From positions 1 through 64,000 of the forward strand of contig JBDKER010000014.1 of assembly GCA_039795165.1 (NCBI GenBank): DNA of 64,000 nt, in the 5' to 3' direction. Below are positions 43,005 to 51,797 of the stretch, piece after piece (within the stretch, counting starts at the first letter, position 1; each line of letters begins with the position of its first letter). Both the position numbers and the translations under genes were made by a program. A model generated the notes under the pieces. The model was given only the letters and a program-made list of their open reading frames with translations. It searched no databases and was not told the origin of the DNA. This DNA comes from V1-33 sp039795165 (GTDB taxonomy: Bacteria > Verrucomicrobiota > Verrucomicrobiia > Verrucomicrobiales > V1-33).

Positions 43005-43721
43005 ATGCCTTCCCGCTTCCGCCTCGCCGCCCGCCTCTTCGCTCTGCTTCTCACCAGCGGAACCATTCAGGGACGGGAAACGGTCCGGGAAGCGATCACC
43101 TTCGATGCCAGCCCGGGCAAGGTCTACGTCCCCATGGAGGAAGCACTCGCAGCCTTCCGCTGGCAACCTGCATGGGACAGCGCCAGCAAATCACCCGTCC
43201 TCAACGGAGTCACAATTCCGGCGTCGCTCTGCCGGACACTTCCGGACGGTGGCTTGCTCGTCTCGGATGACGCCCTCGCCGCTGCGGGCGCGGAACGTCT
43301 CTTCCTTCCTCCCGACAAACAAGGCCCCGTGGTGTTCCGTCACGGCCGCCACCGCCTGCGCCTCACACCCGCCATCCAGCGGGCCGAAGTGAGCCTGCGC
43401 GAGCAGAAACTGCGTGGCTGGCAGGGCGACCGTCTCGTCTTCGAAAGCCGCGTCAGCTCAGGCCGTCAGGGCCGCACCCCGGCAGGAAAATTCCGCGCCG
43501 GTCCGTACAAGGCCCGGCAGCATTATTCCTCGCGCTACCACAACGCCCCCATGCCATGGAGCGTTCAGATCAATGGCCACATCTTCGTCCACGGCTTCAC
43601 CTCGGTTCCCAATTACCCGGCCTCGCACGGCTGCATCCGCGTGCCGCTGAACGAAGGCAATCCAGCCCGCTTCTTCTACGAATGGGTCTACCGCGGCACC
43701 CCGGTCACGGTCACCCGCTGA
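43005..43721 (+). CDS. L,D-transpeptidase (YkuD), secreted
   Basis: 238 residues. Signal peptide MPSRFRLAARLFALLLTSGT, then a pre-domain (25-120) resembling a copper-amine-oxidase-like fold (GKVYVPMEEALAAFRWQP). YkuD domain at 125-238: RAEVSLREQKLRGWQGDRLV, SSGRQGRTPAGKFRAGPYKA, FVHGFTSVPNYPASHGCIRV with His and Cys of the SHGCIRVP motif. It forms 3-3 cross-links or attaches proteins to peptidoglycan in the periplasm. 26 bp after the previous gene, so possibly co-transcribed. Confidence 0.9.
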   Translation: MPSRFRLAARLFALLLTSGTIQGRETVREAITFDASPGKVYVPMEEALAAFRWQPAWDSASKSPVLNGVTIPASLCRTLPDGGLLVSDDALAAAGAERLFLPPDKQGPVVFRHGRHRLRLTPAIQRAEVSLREQKLRGWQGDRLVFESRVSSGRQGRTPAGKFRAGPYKARQHYSSRYHNAPMPWSVQINGHIFVHGFTSVPNYPASHGCIRVPLNEGNPARFFYEWVYRGTPVTVTR

Positions 43722-43736
43722 CAGCGGCAGCGCTCC

Positions 43737-44903
43737 TCAGAAGGTGGCCCGCAGATCCTTCGGCCGCAGCGACGGCTCGATGCCCTTCGCCTTGATGACC
43801 GCCGTGCGCACGCCCCGTTCCTCGGCGTATTCCACGGTTCCCTTGATCTTGTACCACCCCATTTCCTGATGCTCCGGTAGCCCGCCCTCGAACTCCACCG
43901 GAATGGAATACGGTCGCGCATCCGCCGCACAGCAGGTCACCTGCAGCACAAACACCCGCAGCCGCCCCGCCCCTGGAGCCACCTCGTCCTTGACCACCTG
44001 CCCGATCGTTTCCACGGGCTGACCCTTCATGACCCGGGCATATTCCTCATCCGAGCCGCTGTAGTAAAGCTGCATCACACCCAGTTCAAAACTGCCTTCC
44101 TTGTTCCGCGGCTGATACTTCTCGACCAACTCCAGGGTGAGCCCAGTGCCGCTGGCATTGGCCTCGGCCACCGCCTTCGATGGCACCGGGGCCGCCCCCG
44201 CCGGAGCCCCACCAGAACTCCGGTTCATGAGCGCCCGCGCCTTCTGCTCCATGTACCCCGGCGAAAACTCATCCGGCGTCAGCAGGGCCGCCCCAGCAAT
44301 CGATCCCGACAAAAACAGCAGCGAAACCGCCCGCCCCGTCGGACTCCCATGATGATGATGCTCATGCCCCGCACTGCCATGCTCATGACCACAGCAGCCA
44401 TCCCCATGAGCATGATGTTCGTGCCCGTGTTCGTGCCCGTGCCCGCAGCACGCCCCATCATGCTTATGCCCATGCTTCTCCGCGGGTCCGTGATCGTGCC
44501 CAGGCTCGTGTGCATGTTCATGATCGTGCCCGCAGCCGACCACGCGGCCGCGCATGAGGAAATTGAAGATCCCCATCACCGCGAGAGCCAGTCCGCCCAC
44601 CAGCGCAAGGACTTTGAATCCACCCTGCAGATACGGCATATTCGGGGCCGCCCCGTCAATCCGTCCGCTCGCAATGAAATAGCAGATCACCCCACCGATC
44701 ATCACAAGGACAAGCATCTCAAGGAGCAGCAGGAATTTCCGCAGCCATTCACTGTCGTCCCCTTCCGCATCATGCGCATGCTCATGAACGGCAGCCTCCG
44801 CAGCCACTCCAGCGGTCGCCGCTGCCTCGGCCGGGTGATCATGATGACATCCGCAGCCGTGGCCGCACGATTCCTGAGCGGGAGCGATTGGTTTCGATTT
44901 CAT
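43737..44903 (-). CDS. His-rich TIGR03943/DUF1980-family membrane protein
   Basis: 388 residues. A Cys/His-rich N terminus (ESCGHGCGCHHDH, residues 11-23), two spans (LLLLEMLVLVMIGGVICYFI and FKVLALVGGLALAVMGIFNF), then a 65-residue cytoplasmic or periplasmic stretch of His with Gly, Asp, Glu and Cys (GHDHEHAHEPGHDHGP, then CCGHGHEHGHEHHAHG, then CCGHEHGSAGHEHHHHG). A third span (SLLFLSGSIAGAALL) leads to a C-terminal OB-like domain with VLQVTCCAADARPYSIPVEF. CC-x-ADA is the mark of TIGR03943 proteins, which pair with the permease encoded 7 bp upstream. Metal transport or insertion, perhaps Zn or Ni, is likely given the His load. Confidence 0.85.
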   Translation of the reverse strand: MKSKPIAPAQESCGHGCGCHHDHPAEAAATAGVAAEAAVHEHAHDAEGDDSEWLRKFLLLLEMLVLVMIGGVICYFIASGRIDGAAPNMPYLQGGFKVLALVGGLALAVMGIFNFLMRGRVVGCGHDHEHAHEPGHDHGPAEKHGHKHDGACCGHGHEHGHEHHAHGDGCCGHEHGSAGHEHHHHGSPTGRAVSLLFLSGSIAGAALLTPDEFSPGYMEQKARALMNRSSGGAPAGAAPVPSKAVAEANASGTGLTLELVEKYQPRNKEGSFELGVMQLYYSGSDEEYARVMKGQPVETIGQVVKDEVAPGAGRLRVFVLQVTCCAADARPYSIPVEFEGGLPEHQEMGWYKIKGTVEYAEERGVRTAVIKAKGIEPSLRPKDLRATF

Positions 44904-44910
44904 GGCGGAA

Positions 44911-45879
44911 TTACTTCGGGACAGGAACGGGTTCGAGGATCGGTTGGAGGCCGAGGGTGGCAAGGTAGACGGCCACAAAGAGACCGATGGCGAGCCAGAA
45001 GACCGCCTTCGGCCGCAGCACCGTGGAATACAGGAAAATCAGCTTCATGTCGAACATCGGGCCGAACACGAGGAAGGCCAGCTTGGCAGTCGCCGCAAAT
45101 AGCGAATCCGCCGCAATGATGAAGGCATCGGTCGTGCTGCAGAGACTGAGCACAAAGGCAGCCACCATGAGCACGGGAGCAGCCAGCCAGTGGTTCGCGG
45201 CCAGACTCTGAATGCCATCCTGCAGCCCAGGACGGTAGAACAACTGCGTCTGCGCCACCGAAGCAATGCCCACCCCGATCACAAAATACAGGACCGTGTC
45301 CATGAAGTCCTGCTGCGCCGTCCGCATGGCCCGCACAATCCCATCGCCGGGAGCACGACCCGCATCCGCCGCGTCAGCCGCACCACCTGCCATGCCCTGC
45401 AGCACCCTCGGCTGCAGCACCCGGCCCGCACCCGCACGCGACAGCACAAGACCCGCCACCACCGCAATGGCATAACCCAACAGCACACGCGACGCCGTCA
45501 TCATGGCCGGTTCCCGACCCTGAAACGCCGAATAGGTACTCAGCGCCACAATCGGATTCACAATCGGTGCCGCCAGCATGTACGTCATGGCACAGCCCAG
45601 CGGCAATCCCTTCTGCACCAGCCTCCGGATCACCGGCACAATCGCACATTCACACACCGGAAAAATGATCCCCAGCAACCCGCTCGCCAGGACCGCCGGA
45701 ATCCCCCGCTTCGGAAGCATCCGATCCATCAGCCGAGCCGGCAGATAGGCATCAATCAGCCCGGAAACAATGGACCCAATCAGGATGAATGGAATCCCTT
45801 CAAAGAGAATGCTGAGAAAAGCGACCCAGATGTCGCCCTGCTGGCTGGGAGGAGGTAATGACACGCGTGCGGATTCCAT
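44911..45879 (-). CDS. Permease of the YraQ/ArsP-like (DUF318) family
   Basis: 322 residues, about 8 spans. Two similar halves: IPFILIGSIVSGLI, FPVCECAIVPVIRRLVQKGL, CAMTYMLAAPIVNPIVALST and FVLSLCSTTDAFIIAADSLF. PVCEC with its neighbouring Pro/Gly residues is typical of this family, whose studied members move organoarsenicals; paired with the TIGR03943 partner it is usually thought to handle metal or a small metabolite. ATG at 45879 preferred over an in-frame GTG at 45891. Divergent from the MidA-like gene (72 bp). Confidence 0.88.
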   Translation of the reverse strand: MESARVSLPPPSQQGDIWVAFLSILFEGIPFILIGSIVSGLIDAYLPARLMDRMLPKRGIPAVLASGLLGIIFPVCECAIVPVIRRLVQKGLPLGCAMTYMLAAPIVNPIVALSTYSAFQGREPAMMTASRVLLGYAIAVVAGLVLSRAGAGRVLQPRVLQGMAGGAADAADAGRAPGDGIVRAMRTAQQDFMDTVLYFVIGVGIASVAQTQLFYRPGLQDGIQSLAANHWLAAPVLMVAAFVLSLCSTTDAFIIAADSLFAATAKLAFLVFGPMFDMKLIFLYSTVLRPKAVFWLAIGLFVAVYLATLGLQPILEPVPVPK

Positions 45880-45951
45880 AGTCGGGCACACGGAAACCGC
45901 AAGCCCCCCGCTTCCGGTTGCCGATTTCCACAGCCCCCCGCACAGAGCTTC

Positions 45952-47088
45952 ATGGAATCCTTAGCCGACCGCCTCGCGGCCGCCATCCGGGCCTCCGGAC
46001 CCATGCCCTTCGCGTCGTTCATGGCCGCCGCCCTCTACGACCGCACCGATGGCTACTACACCAAACCCGGCCGGATCGGACGCGGCGGAGATTTCTACAC
46101 CAGCGTGAGCACAGGGCCGGTCTTCGGCGAACTCATGGCCGGACAATTCCGCGAAGTCTGGCAGCAACTCGGAAAACCGGCGGATTTCGCCATCGTGGAA
46201 CGCGGAGCCAATGACGGCACCTTCGCCGCCGATGTGCTCTCGTGGTCGCGCCGGCACGACCCCGCCTTTCATGAATCCCTGAGGTACTGGATCGACGAAC
46301 CCATGCCCGCCCTTGCAGCACGGCAGTCGGAAACCCTCGCGGATTTTCCCGGACGCTGGCGGCACGGAGCCCCCCAGGGAGCCACCGGCGTCTTCTTCGC
46401 CAACGAACTGCTCGACGCCGTGCCTTTCCGCCGCGTCGTCCGCCGCGACAGCACATGGATGGAACGCTGCGTCGGACTCAGCCCGGATGGACAATTCACA
46501 TGGACGGACGCCCCGCTGCTCGACCGCACCAGCAAGGCCCGGCTCGCTCAGCTGGGCGACGACTTCCCGGAGGGCTACGAAACAGAAGTCGCCCCCGCCG
46601 TGGGCAGCGAAGTGCGCCTCGCCGCCGCCACCATCGCTCACGGTGCCCTCTTCTTCATCGATTACGGTTTCTGCGCAGCCGATTACTACGATCCCGCACG
46701 CCGCACCGGCACCTTCCGCTGCTTCCGCAGTCACCAGACCCACGAAAATCCGTTCGATGCGATCGGCTCCACCGACATCACGGCCCACGTCGATTTTTCC
46801 TTCGCCGCCACAGCCGCCCGCGCCGCCGGATGCCACGTCGCCGCCTTTCTCGATCAGGCCCGCTTCCTCACGGGAGCGGCCGCTCCTTCCCTGCCCGCCC
46901 TCGATGGCGATCAATCCCCGGCCGCCGCCTCATGGCGACGCCAGTTCCAGAGCCTCACGCACCCAGGCCACCTTGGACGCTCCTTCCATGTCCTCGTCCT
47001 CACGAGAAATCCCGGCAGCGAGCCATGGTCCCCCAGCCTCAGCGGCCTCCGCTTCGCCAGTCCCTCCGCCCTCGCTTCGCTCGGCTGA
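45952..47088 (+). CDS. SAM-dependent methyltransferase, MidA/NDUFAF7-like
   Basis: 378 residues. PF02636-type protein: MPFASFMAAALYDRTDGYYT, GRIGRGGDFYTSVSTGPVFG, AIVERGANDGTFAADVLSW (SAM-binding Glu/Gly motif), VFFANELLDAVPFR and LFFIDYGFCAADYY. In mitochondria NDUFAF7 methylates Arg85 of the complex I subunit NDUFS2; bacterial relatives are uncharacterised. The gene stands alone, convergent with scpB (stops 11 bp apart). Confidence 0.87.
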   Translation: MESLADRLAAAIRASGPMPFASFMAAALYDRTDGYYTKPGRIGRGGDFYTSVSTGPVFGELMAGQFREVWQQLGKPADFAIVERGANDGTFAADVLSWSRRHDPAFHESLRYWIDEPMPALAARQSETLADFPGRWRHGAPQGATGVFFANELLDAVPFRRVVRRDSTWMERCVGLSPDGQFTWTDAPLLDRTSKARLAQLGDDFPEGYETEVAPAVGSEVRLAAATIAHGALFFIDYGFCAADYYDPARRTGTFRCFRSHQTHENPFDAIGSTDITAHVDFSFAATAARAAGCHVAAFLDQARFLTGAAAPSLPALDGDQSPAAASWRRQFQSLTHPGHLGRSFHVLVLTRNPGSEPWSPSLSGLRFASPSALASLG

Positions 47089-47099
47089 ACCTCACGGGA

Positions 47100-48014
47100 T
47101 CAACCACGCTCACCGTCGCCTGATTCATCCACGGCCTCAGCCTCTCCGACTCCGCCAGCATCCGCCTCATCCTCGGCATCACCCCCAAGGAAAACCACGG
47201 TTTCTTCCTCTTCCGGTTCCACCGCAGCACTTTCCGGTTCCGCCAGGGCTTGTTCCGGCTCGGCCGCGGGCTGTTCCGGTTCCGCCGCTGCCGCTTCCAC
47301 CGCCGGCTTTTCCTTCCTCGCCCTCCCCTTCTTCGGCTTCACCGCAGGCGCACCATCGCCTCCCTCGAGCGGCAATTCAGCCTGACCACTGTCCTCGGCC
47401 GTCTTTTCCTCTTCCGGTTCAGGCAGCTTCACAGCCCGCAGTTCAGCGGCATTCGGCAGGTCGTCGACCGACCGCACTCCGAAATGCTCGAGGAACAATT
47501 CCGTGGTCTCGTAAAGCAGTGGTCGACCCGGCAGGTCCGCCCGCCCGGCAATCCGCACCACATTCCGGTCCATGAGCGTCTGCAGCGGACCATCCACACT
47601 GACCCCCCGCACCGCCTCAATCGAACTTTTCGTCATGGGCTGACGGTACGCAATGATCGCCAAGGTCTCGAGCGCACTCGGCGTAAGCCGCTGCGGCTTC
47701 TTGTCCGGAAACAGCTCGCGGACCCACTGCGCCCAGTCGGGCCGGCTCACAATGCGCCACCCAGCCGGTCGCTCGACCAGCTGAAAGGCCCGGCCCGACT
47801 CAATGTAGTGCAGATTGAGCCGGCTGATGGCGGCAGCAATGTCTTCCTCCGTCACGGCGGCATGCCGCGTCACGGATTCCGGCGCATTTTCCCCTTCCGC
47901 CTCCCGTGCCGTCGCCACCGCCGCACGCACACAGCGGGCCAGTTCCTTCGTCGACGCCCCTTCAGGCGACGCAAACACGAGGGCTTCCACGATACTTTCC
48001 AGCTCAGTCGTCAT
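47100..48014 (-). CDS. scpB: Segregation and condensation protein B
   Basis: 304 residues. ScpB winged-helix domains at 1-190: IVEALVFASPEGASTKELAR, YIESGRAFQLVERPAGWRIV, RLTPSALETLAIIAYRQPMT, VSVDGPLQTLMDRNVVRIAG and LFLEHFGVRSVDDLP. It binds ScpA and SMC in the condensin-like complex. A 110-residue Glu/Ala/Pro-rich C-terminal extension (VEPEEEETVVFLGG near its end) is much longer than in most ScpB and looks disordered and acidic. It lies 24 bp downstream of scpA. Confidence 0.92.
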   Translation of the reverse strand: MTTELESIVEALVFASPEGASTKELARCVRAAVATAREAEGENAPESVTRHAAVTEEDIAAAISRLNLHYIESGRAFQLVERPAGWRIVSRPDWAQWVRELFPDKKPQRLTPSALETLAIIAYRQPMTKSSIEAVRGVSVDGPLQTLMDRNVVRIAGRADLPGRPLLYETTELFLEHFGVRSVDDLPNAAELRAVKLPEPEEEKTAEDSGQAELPLEGGDGAPAVKPKKGRARKEKPAVEAAAAEPEQPAAEPEQALAEPESAAVEPEEEETVVFLGGDAEDEADAGGVGEAEAVDESGDGERG

Positions 48015-48038
48015 GGCTTTGTCGGCAGGTTGGCAGGA

Positions 48039-48809
48039 CTAGGTATTCTCGTTCCGGAACAGCGTGATCTCTCCCAGCAGATGGTCCTGCGTCACCCGGA
48101 ACTGACGCAGCTTGATGAGTTCCAGCATGGCCACGAAGGTCACAATTACTTCATCGCGCGACGAAGCCTCCGCAAAAAGACTGAGAAACGCCACCTGTTC
48201 CCCCGGCGGCACCGTCTGCAGAAGATACTCGATCTTGTCCGCCACCGTAAAACGGTCGTCGGCAATCTCCCGCAGATCCTCCTTCTCGAACCGCGCCAGC
48301 ACCTTCTGGAAGGCCCGGATGAGATCAAAAATCCCCAGCTCGGGCAACCCGGACGACGGCTCGGCCACCTTCTGCAGATCCGGAACCTCGGGCGTCGCCG
48401 GATACACATGCTCCATCTGCATCTGCCGCTTCTGCAGAAACGACGCCGCATCCTTGAACTTCTTGTACTCAATGAGCTGCCGGATCAGTTCCCAGCGCGG
48501 ATCTTCTTCCTCCCCCTCCTCCTCAGGCGGCTGCACAGGCTTCGGAATCAGCATCCGGCTCTTCAGATACATCAGCGTCGCCGCCATCACAATGAACTCA
48601 CCCGCAAGATCGATGTTCAGCATCTTGAACGTATCGATGTACGCAATGTACTGCCGCGTGATCCTCTCGATGTTCACATCAAGAATGTCCACCTCATCCT
48701 TCTTGATGAGATACAGCAGAAGGTCGAGGGGACCTTCAAAGATGTCGAGCTTGACCTTGTAGGAATCGTCCACGGGAATTTGAAAAAAAGGCGGGTCGGT
48801 ATAATGCAC
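48039..48809 (-). CDS. scpA: Segregation and condensation protein A
   Basis: 256 residues. ScpA kleisin: VKLDIFEGPLDLLLYLIKKD, VDILDVNIERITRQYIAYID, GEFIVMAATLMYLKSRMLIP, and a C-terminal winged helix (VIVTFVAMLELIKLRQFRVT). It bridges the SMC heads in the chromosome-segregation complex. Start is GTG at 48809, followed by HYTDPPFFQIP; no in-frame ATG upstream. Followed by scpB in the usual order. Confidence 0.93.
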   Translation of the reverse strand: MHYTDPPFFQIPVDDSYKVKLDIFEGPLDLLLYLIKKDEVDILDVNIERITRQYIAYIDTFKMLNIDLAGEFIVMAATLMYLKSRMLIPKPVQPPEEEGEEEDPRWELIRQLIEYKKFKDAASFLQKRQMQMEHVYPATPEVPDLQKVAEPSSGLPELGIFDLIRAFQKVLARFEKEDLREIADDRFTVADKIEYLLQTVPPGEQVAFLSLFAEASSRDEVIVTFVAMLELIKLRQFRVTQDHLLGEITLFRNENT

Positions 48810-48909
48810 CGGGCTCGCCCCGCGCCAGCGGTAAATTTTCCGCAGCCACTTCCGTGTAACATGCCAACGGCCTGCCCCGTCCTCCCCCTAAGTGACACTG
48901 ACCGTCTGC

Positions 48910-49554
48910 ATGCCTCTCGATCCTCCCGCACCCGACCGGCACCGCCCCGCGGATCCGGCCGCCGAGGCCGGATCGGAGGCCTCCTGCGAACACATCAACG
49001 CCCTCGCCCGCTCCGCCGCCGCCGGCAGCAGCGCCGCCTTCGCGGAACTCGTCACCCTCCACCAGCGCCGCGTCTTCTCCATGGCGTCGAAATACGCCCG
49101 CAATCACCACGAACTCGAAGACCTCGCCCAGGATATCTTCATCCGCATCTGGCGCGGCCTCCCCTCATGGCGGGCCTCCGCCCCCTTCGGCCACTGGCTC
49201 GGCCGCGTCGCCATCCGTGCCTGCTACGACTTCCTCCGCCGCCACCGCCTGCGCCGCGAAAAGGAAGTCTCGAGCGATTCCCTCGCCCTCGAAGTCCGCA
49301 ACCTCATTCCCTCCACCCCGCATCCCCAGCAGGTCGAGGAATCCTACGCTCTCCTCCGCGTCCGCCGCGCCATGGACCGCCTTCACGCGAAAGACCAGCT
49401 CATTCTGAACCTTATCGAACTGGAGGACCGTTCCGTCCGCGAAACCGCCGCACTCACGGGCTGGAGCGAAGCGAATGTCAAGGTCCGCGCCCACCGCGCC
49501 CGCCTCCGCCTCCGCACCATCCTCGAATCCCTCCCCGATGAACCCGATCCCTGA
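48910..49554 (+). CDS. ECF-type RNA polymerase sigma factor
   Basis: 214 residues. Region 2: ASKYARNHHELEDLAQDIFI, then RIWRGLPSW; region 4: RSVRETAALTGWSEANVKVR, then AHRARLRLR. The N terminus (1-40) is Pro/Ala-rich. ATG at 48910 is chosen over an upstream GTG at 48892. Followed closely by two small membrane proteins, which suggests an anti-sigma/sensor unit. It is distinct in sequence from the ECF sigma at 30788. Confidence 0.9.
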   Translation: MPLDPPAPDRHRPADPAAEAGSEASCEHINALARSAAAGSSAAFAELVTLHQRRVFSMASKYARNHHELEDLAQDIFIRIWRGLPSWRASAPFGHWLGRVAIRACYDFLRRHRLRREKEVSSDSLALEVRNLIPSTPHPQQVEESYALLRVRRAMDRLHAKDQLILNLIELEDRSVRETAALTGWSEANVKVRAHRARLRLRTILESLPDEPDP

Positions 49555-49564
49555 CGCTTCCGCC

Positions 49565-49870
49565 ATGAACGACAGCGAATTCAATAGCCTCCTGCGCAAT
49601 GCCCGACGAGCTGCCGCACGCCTTGATTTTTCCCGGGAAGAATACGGCTTCGCCACAAGGATGCACCAGATCGCGGCGACCACCGCCCCGGACCTCCGCC
49701 CGGTCCAACTCCTCCGCTATTGGGCCACCGCCGCCGCCGCCACCGCCACCCTCGCCGGCATTACCGCCGCCTTCGCCATGAGCACCGCCCAGATCCGTGA
49801 CCGCGAGGACGCCCTCGCCGGATTCTGGGACAGCGGTGCCACCCTCTGGAACGACTCCCTGTTCCGCTGA
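49565..49870 (+). CDS. Small single-span protein, possible anti-sigma factor
   Basis: 101 residues. Cytoplasmic N-terminal half with basic helices (LLRNARRAAARLDFSREEYG), then one span (YWATAAAATATLAGITAAFA), then a short periplasmic tail (FWDSGATLWNDSLFR). An in-frame ATG at 49538 would make it overlap the sigma gene by 17 bp. Placement after an ECF sigma suggests, but does not prove, an anti-sigma role. Confidence 0.6.
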   Translation: MNDSEFNSLLRNARRAAARLDFSREEYGFATRMHQIAATTAPDLRPVQLLRYWATAAAATATLAGITAAFAMSTAQIRDREDALAGFWDSGATLWNDSLFR

Positions 49871-49889
49871 CCCCTGCCACTCTGCTGCC

Positions 49890-50300
49890 ATGAAATGGTT
49901 CACGTTCTTCTCAATCATCGCCGTGTTTCTCATGGGCATCCTCACAGGTGCCTTCTTCGGCGTGAAAATGGAACGCGACCGCCTCGCAGCCCTCAGCCGC
50001 GCCCCCTCGGAGGGCATCACCCGCTCGGCCGCAGCCGCCATGAGTTCGGAACTCCAGCTCAATGTCGATCAGAAGGAAAAACTTCATTCCCTCCTCGAAG
50101 CCGCCCGGCCGGAACTCGAAGCCGCCGAAACCGCCCGCCGTGAACGCGTCTCGGGCGTGATCGCCAACGTCGAGAAACAACTCGACCCCGTCCTCACGCC
50201 ACCCCAGCGTCAGCGCGGACGCTCGTTCCTCGACCGCCTCCGCCGCCGCTTTTTCCCGGAATCCCCACGCTCCGTACCCGTCACCAGCGGCCAGCGCTGA
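49890..50300 (+). CDS. Small membrane-anchored helical protein, CpxP/Spy-like
   Basis: 136 residues. N-terminal span (FTFFSIIAVFLMGILTGAFF), then a mostly helical part with two LxxxQ motifs: LQLNVDQKEKLHSLLEAARP and QLDPVLTPPQRQRGRSFLDR. This resembles the LTxxQ-type periplasmic proteins (CpxP/Spy, 'heavy-metal sensor' family) that bind unfolded proteins or metals and feed stress signals. With the sigma and single-span protein upstream it forms a likely envelope-stress operon. Start ATG 49890, 19 bp after the previous stop. Confidence 0.65.
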   Translation: MKWFTFFSIIAVFLMGILTGAFFGVKMERDRLAALSRAPSEGITRSAAAAMSSELQLNVDQKEKLHSLLEAARPELEAAETARRERVSGVIANVEKQLDPVLTPPQRQRGRSFLDRLRRRFFPESPRSVPVTSGQR

Positions 50301-50309
50301 CATCTGGGC

Positions 50310-50636
50310 TCAGAACGGCCGCCGCGGACGCTTGCCCGACGGAGTGTCGATCATGTCGATCGACTTCTCGAATTCGATGAGGCGCTTCTTTTCCTCCTCG
50401 GACAATTCCAGTGCTCCGGCGGCCGCCGGGGCAGACATGGCATCCGTGGGGGCCTGCCCCGGCACGGCACCGGAGACGGCAGACGCCGATTCCACCGGTC
50501 CCGGAAATGGCTTGGCGACTTCGTACGGTGGCTTCACTCCAGTGGCTGCTCCGCCGCCCCTCAGAAGGAATCCGGCGAGGAAGACTGCGGTCACGACGGC
50601 GGCCATGGCTATTACTTTTGTTTTCATAAGATTCAT
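50310..50636 (-). CDS. Small exported protein at the end of the PqqD/kinase operon
   Basis: 108 residues, function unknown. N-terminal span or signal peptide (KTKVIAMAAVVTAVFLAGFL), a Pro/Ala/Ser-rich middle, and a conserved-looking charged end LELSEEEKKRLIEFEKSIDM then DTPSGKRPRRPF. Two starts (50636, 50627) are possible. It begins 9 bp after the nucleotidyltransferase stop, so it belongs to the same transcript, and it converges with the CpxP-like gene (9 bp between stops). Confidence 0.6.
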   Translation of the reverse strand: MNLMKTKVIAMAAVVTAVFLAGFLLRGGGAATGVKPPYEVAKPFPGPVESASAVSGAVPGQAPTDAMSAPAAAGALELSEEEKKRLIEFEKSIDMIDTPSGKRPRRPF

Positions 50637-50645
50637 CGGATTGGC

Positions 50646-51797
50646 TCAGCGGTGACCGGACTGCCTTCGGGACCACCATGCGCTCAGGCCGCGCCGCGCC
50701 TTGGCCCCAAGGATGACCAGCGGATTCACGGTGAGTCCCATGAGTCGGCGCGCCCTCATGCGGCGCTTCCAGTCTTCAAGGCGCAGGGCCACAAAGGATC
50801 CAAGGTAGCCTCGCCTCGCGGCCAGCCGCCAGTCTCCGGAGAGATGCAGGTGAACGCCACGCATGCGGGCATCCGCAGTTCCCTTCCTGAGCCTCGCCAG
50901 CAGAACCTCATCAAAGGTGCCCGGTGCTATCTGATTGAGGAAATCACCCGCATCCGCCAGCAGCAATGACACGCCCCGCCGACGCGCCTCAGCCTCGAAG
51001 CGTTCCCAGTCAATCCCCGCCCGCTGCACCAGCAGGCAGGAATCAACCACCCAGCGCAGCGTGTGAAAACTCCGTTCCCACGAATACCCCCGCACCATGA
51101 CCTGCAGCAGCAGATCAGCCGGACACGGCCGCAGACCTTCCGCCCGCCGCACAGGCATCGCGAGGGCCTCCGCAAAAAGCGGGGCCTCATCAACGTCGGC
51201 CACCGGAAACCGCAGCAGGTTCCAGTGCAGCTCGCAGGAACTTCCTCCACCCGGGCGGCGCAGCGCATGATGCACCGCATGAATCCCTTCGAATTTCCTC
51301 GGATCAAGCACTGGATCCCCGGTCTCCCTCACCTTCTTTTCAAGCCGCCAGCCACGGCTCTGCAGCAACCGGACCGCGGGTTCCACCTGATCCACCGGCA
51401 GCTGCCAGTCCACATCGGACAAACGGCACAGTCCGGCTTCGCCATAAACTGTCAGCAGCAGCGGCAGACCTTTCACAAACAGAGGACGCATACCCTCCTC
51501 CAAAAGCACCGTGCACAGCTCCGCCGCCGCAGTGAGATGCAACTGGTTCTGCAGCCACACATATTGCTTCATCGAAAGCAGCAGGTTCCGGTCCTCCTCG
51601 CTCATGTTCAGTTCTCGGGCCCGCGACGAAAGCCAGGGTAGCAGGGGCCATTCCTCCGGATCCGCTTTCTCAGGTATCGACTGCCGACGCCACTCCGCCC
51701 ATGCTTCTCTCGCCATCGGCACCGGACTGCAGGCGGCACGCACCAGCAGCAGATGCCGCGCGGTCATCCCATGAGGAACCAGCGGTGCGGACATCAT
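50646..51797 (-). CDS. NTP_transf_5-type nucleotidyltransferase
   Basis: 383 residues. The nucleotidyltransferase core spans about 90-240: LFVKGLPLLLTVYGEAGLCR, LSDVDWQLPVDQVEPAVRLL (the DVD pair ligates metal), FEGIHAVHHALRR and SCELHWNLLRFPV. This is the PF14907 family, found next to HPr-kinase-like genes and PqqD-like proteins, including in lasso peptide clusters. It might add a nucleotide to a peptide or glycan; the acceptor is unknown. It overlaps the kinase gene by 4 bp (ATGA), making it the fifth gene of the coupled series that begins at 54258. Confidence 0.85.
   Translation of the reverse strand: MMSAPLVPHGMTARHLLLVRAACSPVPMAREAWAEWRRQSIPEKADPEEWPLLPWLSSRARELNMSEEDRNLLLSMKQYVWLQNQLHLTAAAELCTVLLEEGMRPLFVKGLPLLLTVYGEAGLCRLSDVDWQLPVDQVEPAVRLLQSRGWRLEKKVRETGDPVLDPRKFEGIHAVHHALRRPGGGSSCELHWNLLRFPVADVDEAPLFAEALAMPVRRAEGLRPCPADLLLQVMVRGYSWERSFHTLRWVVDSCLLVQRAGIDWERFEAEARRRGVSLLLADAGDFLNQIAPGTFDEVLLARLRKGTADARMRGVHLHLSGDWRLAARRGYLGSFVALRLEDWKRRMRARRLMGLTVNPLVILGAKARRGLSAWWSRRQSGHR

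Noticed and set aside
47250..49541. 763-residue plus-strand frame across scpB, scpA and a sigma gene
   Set aside because: His/Arg/Pro-rich shadow; crosses three well-supported genes.
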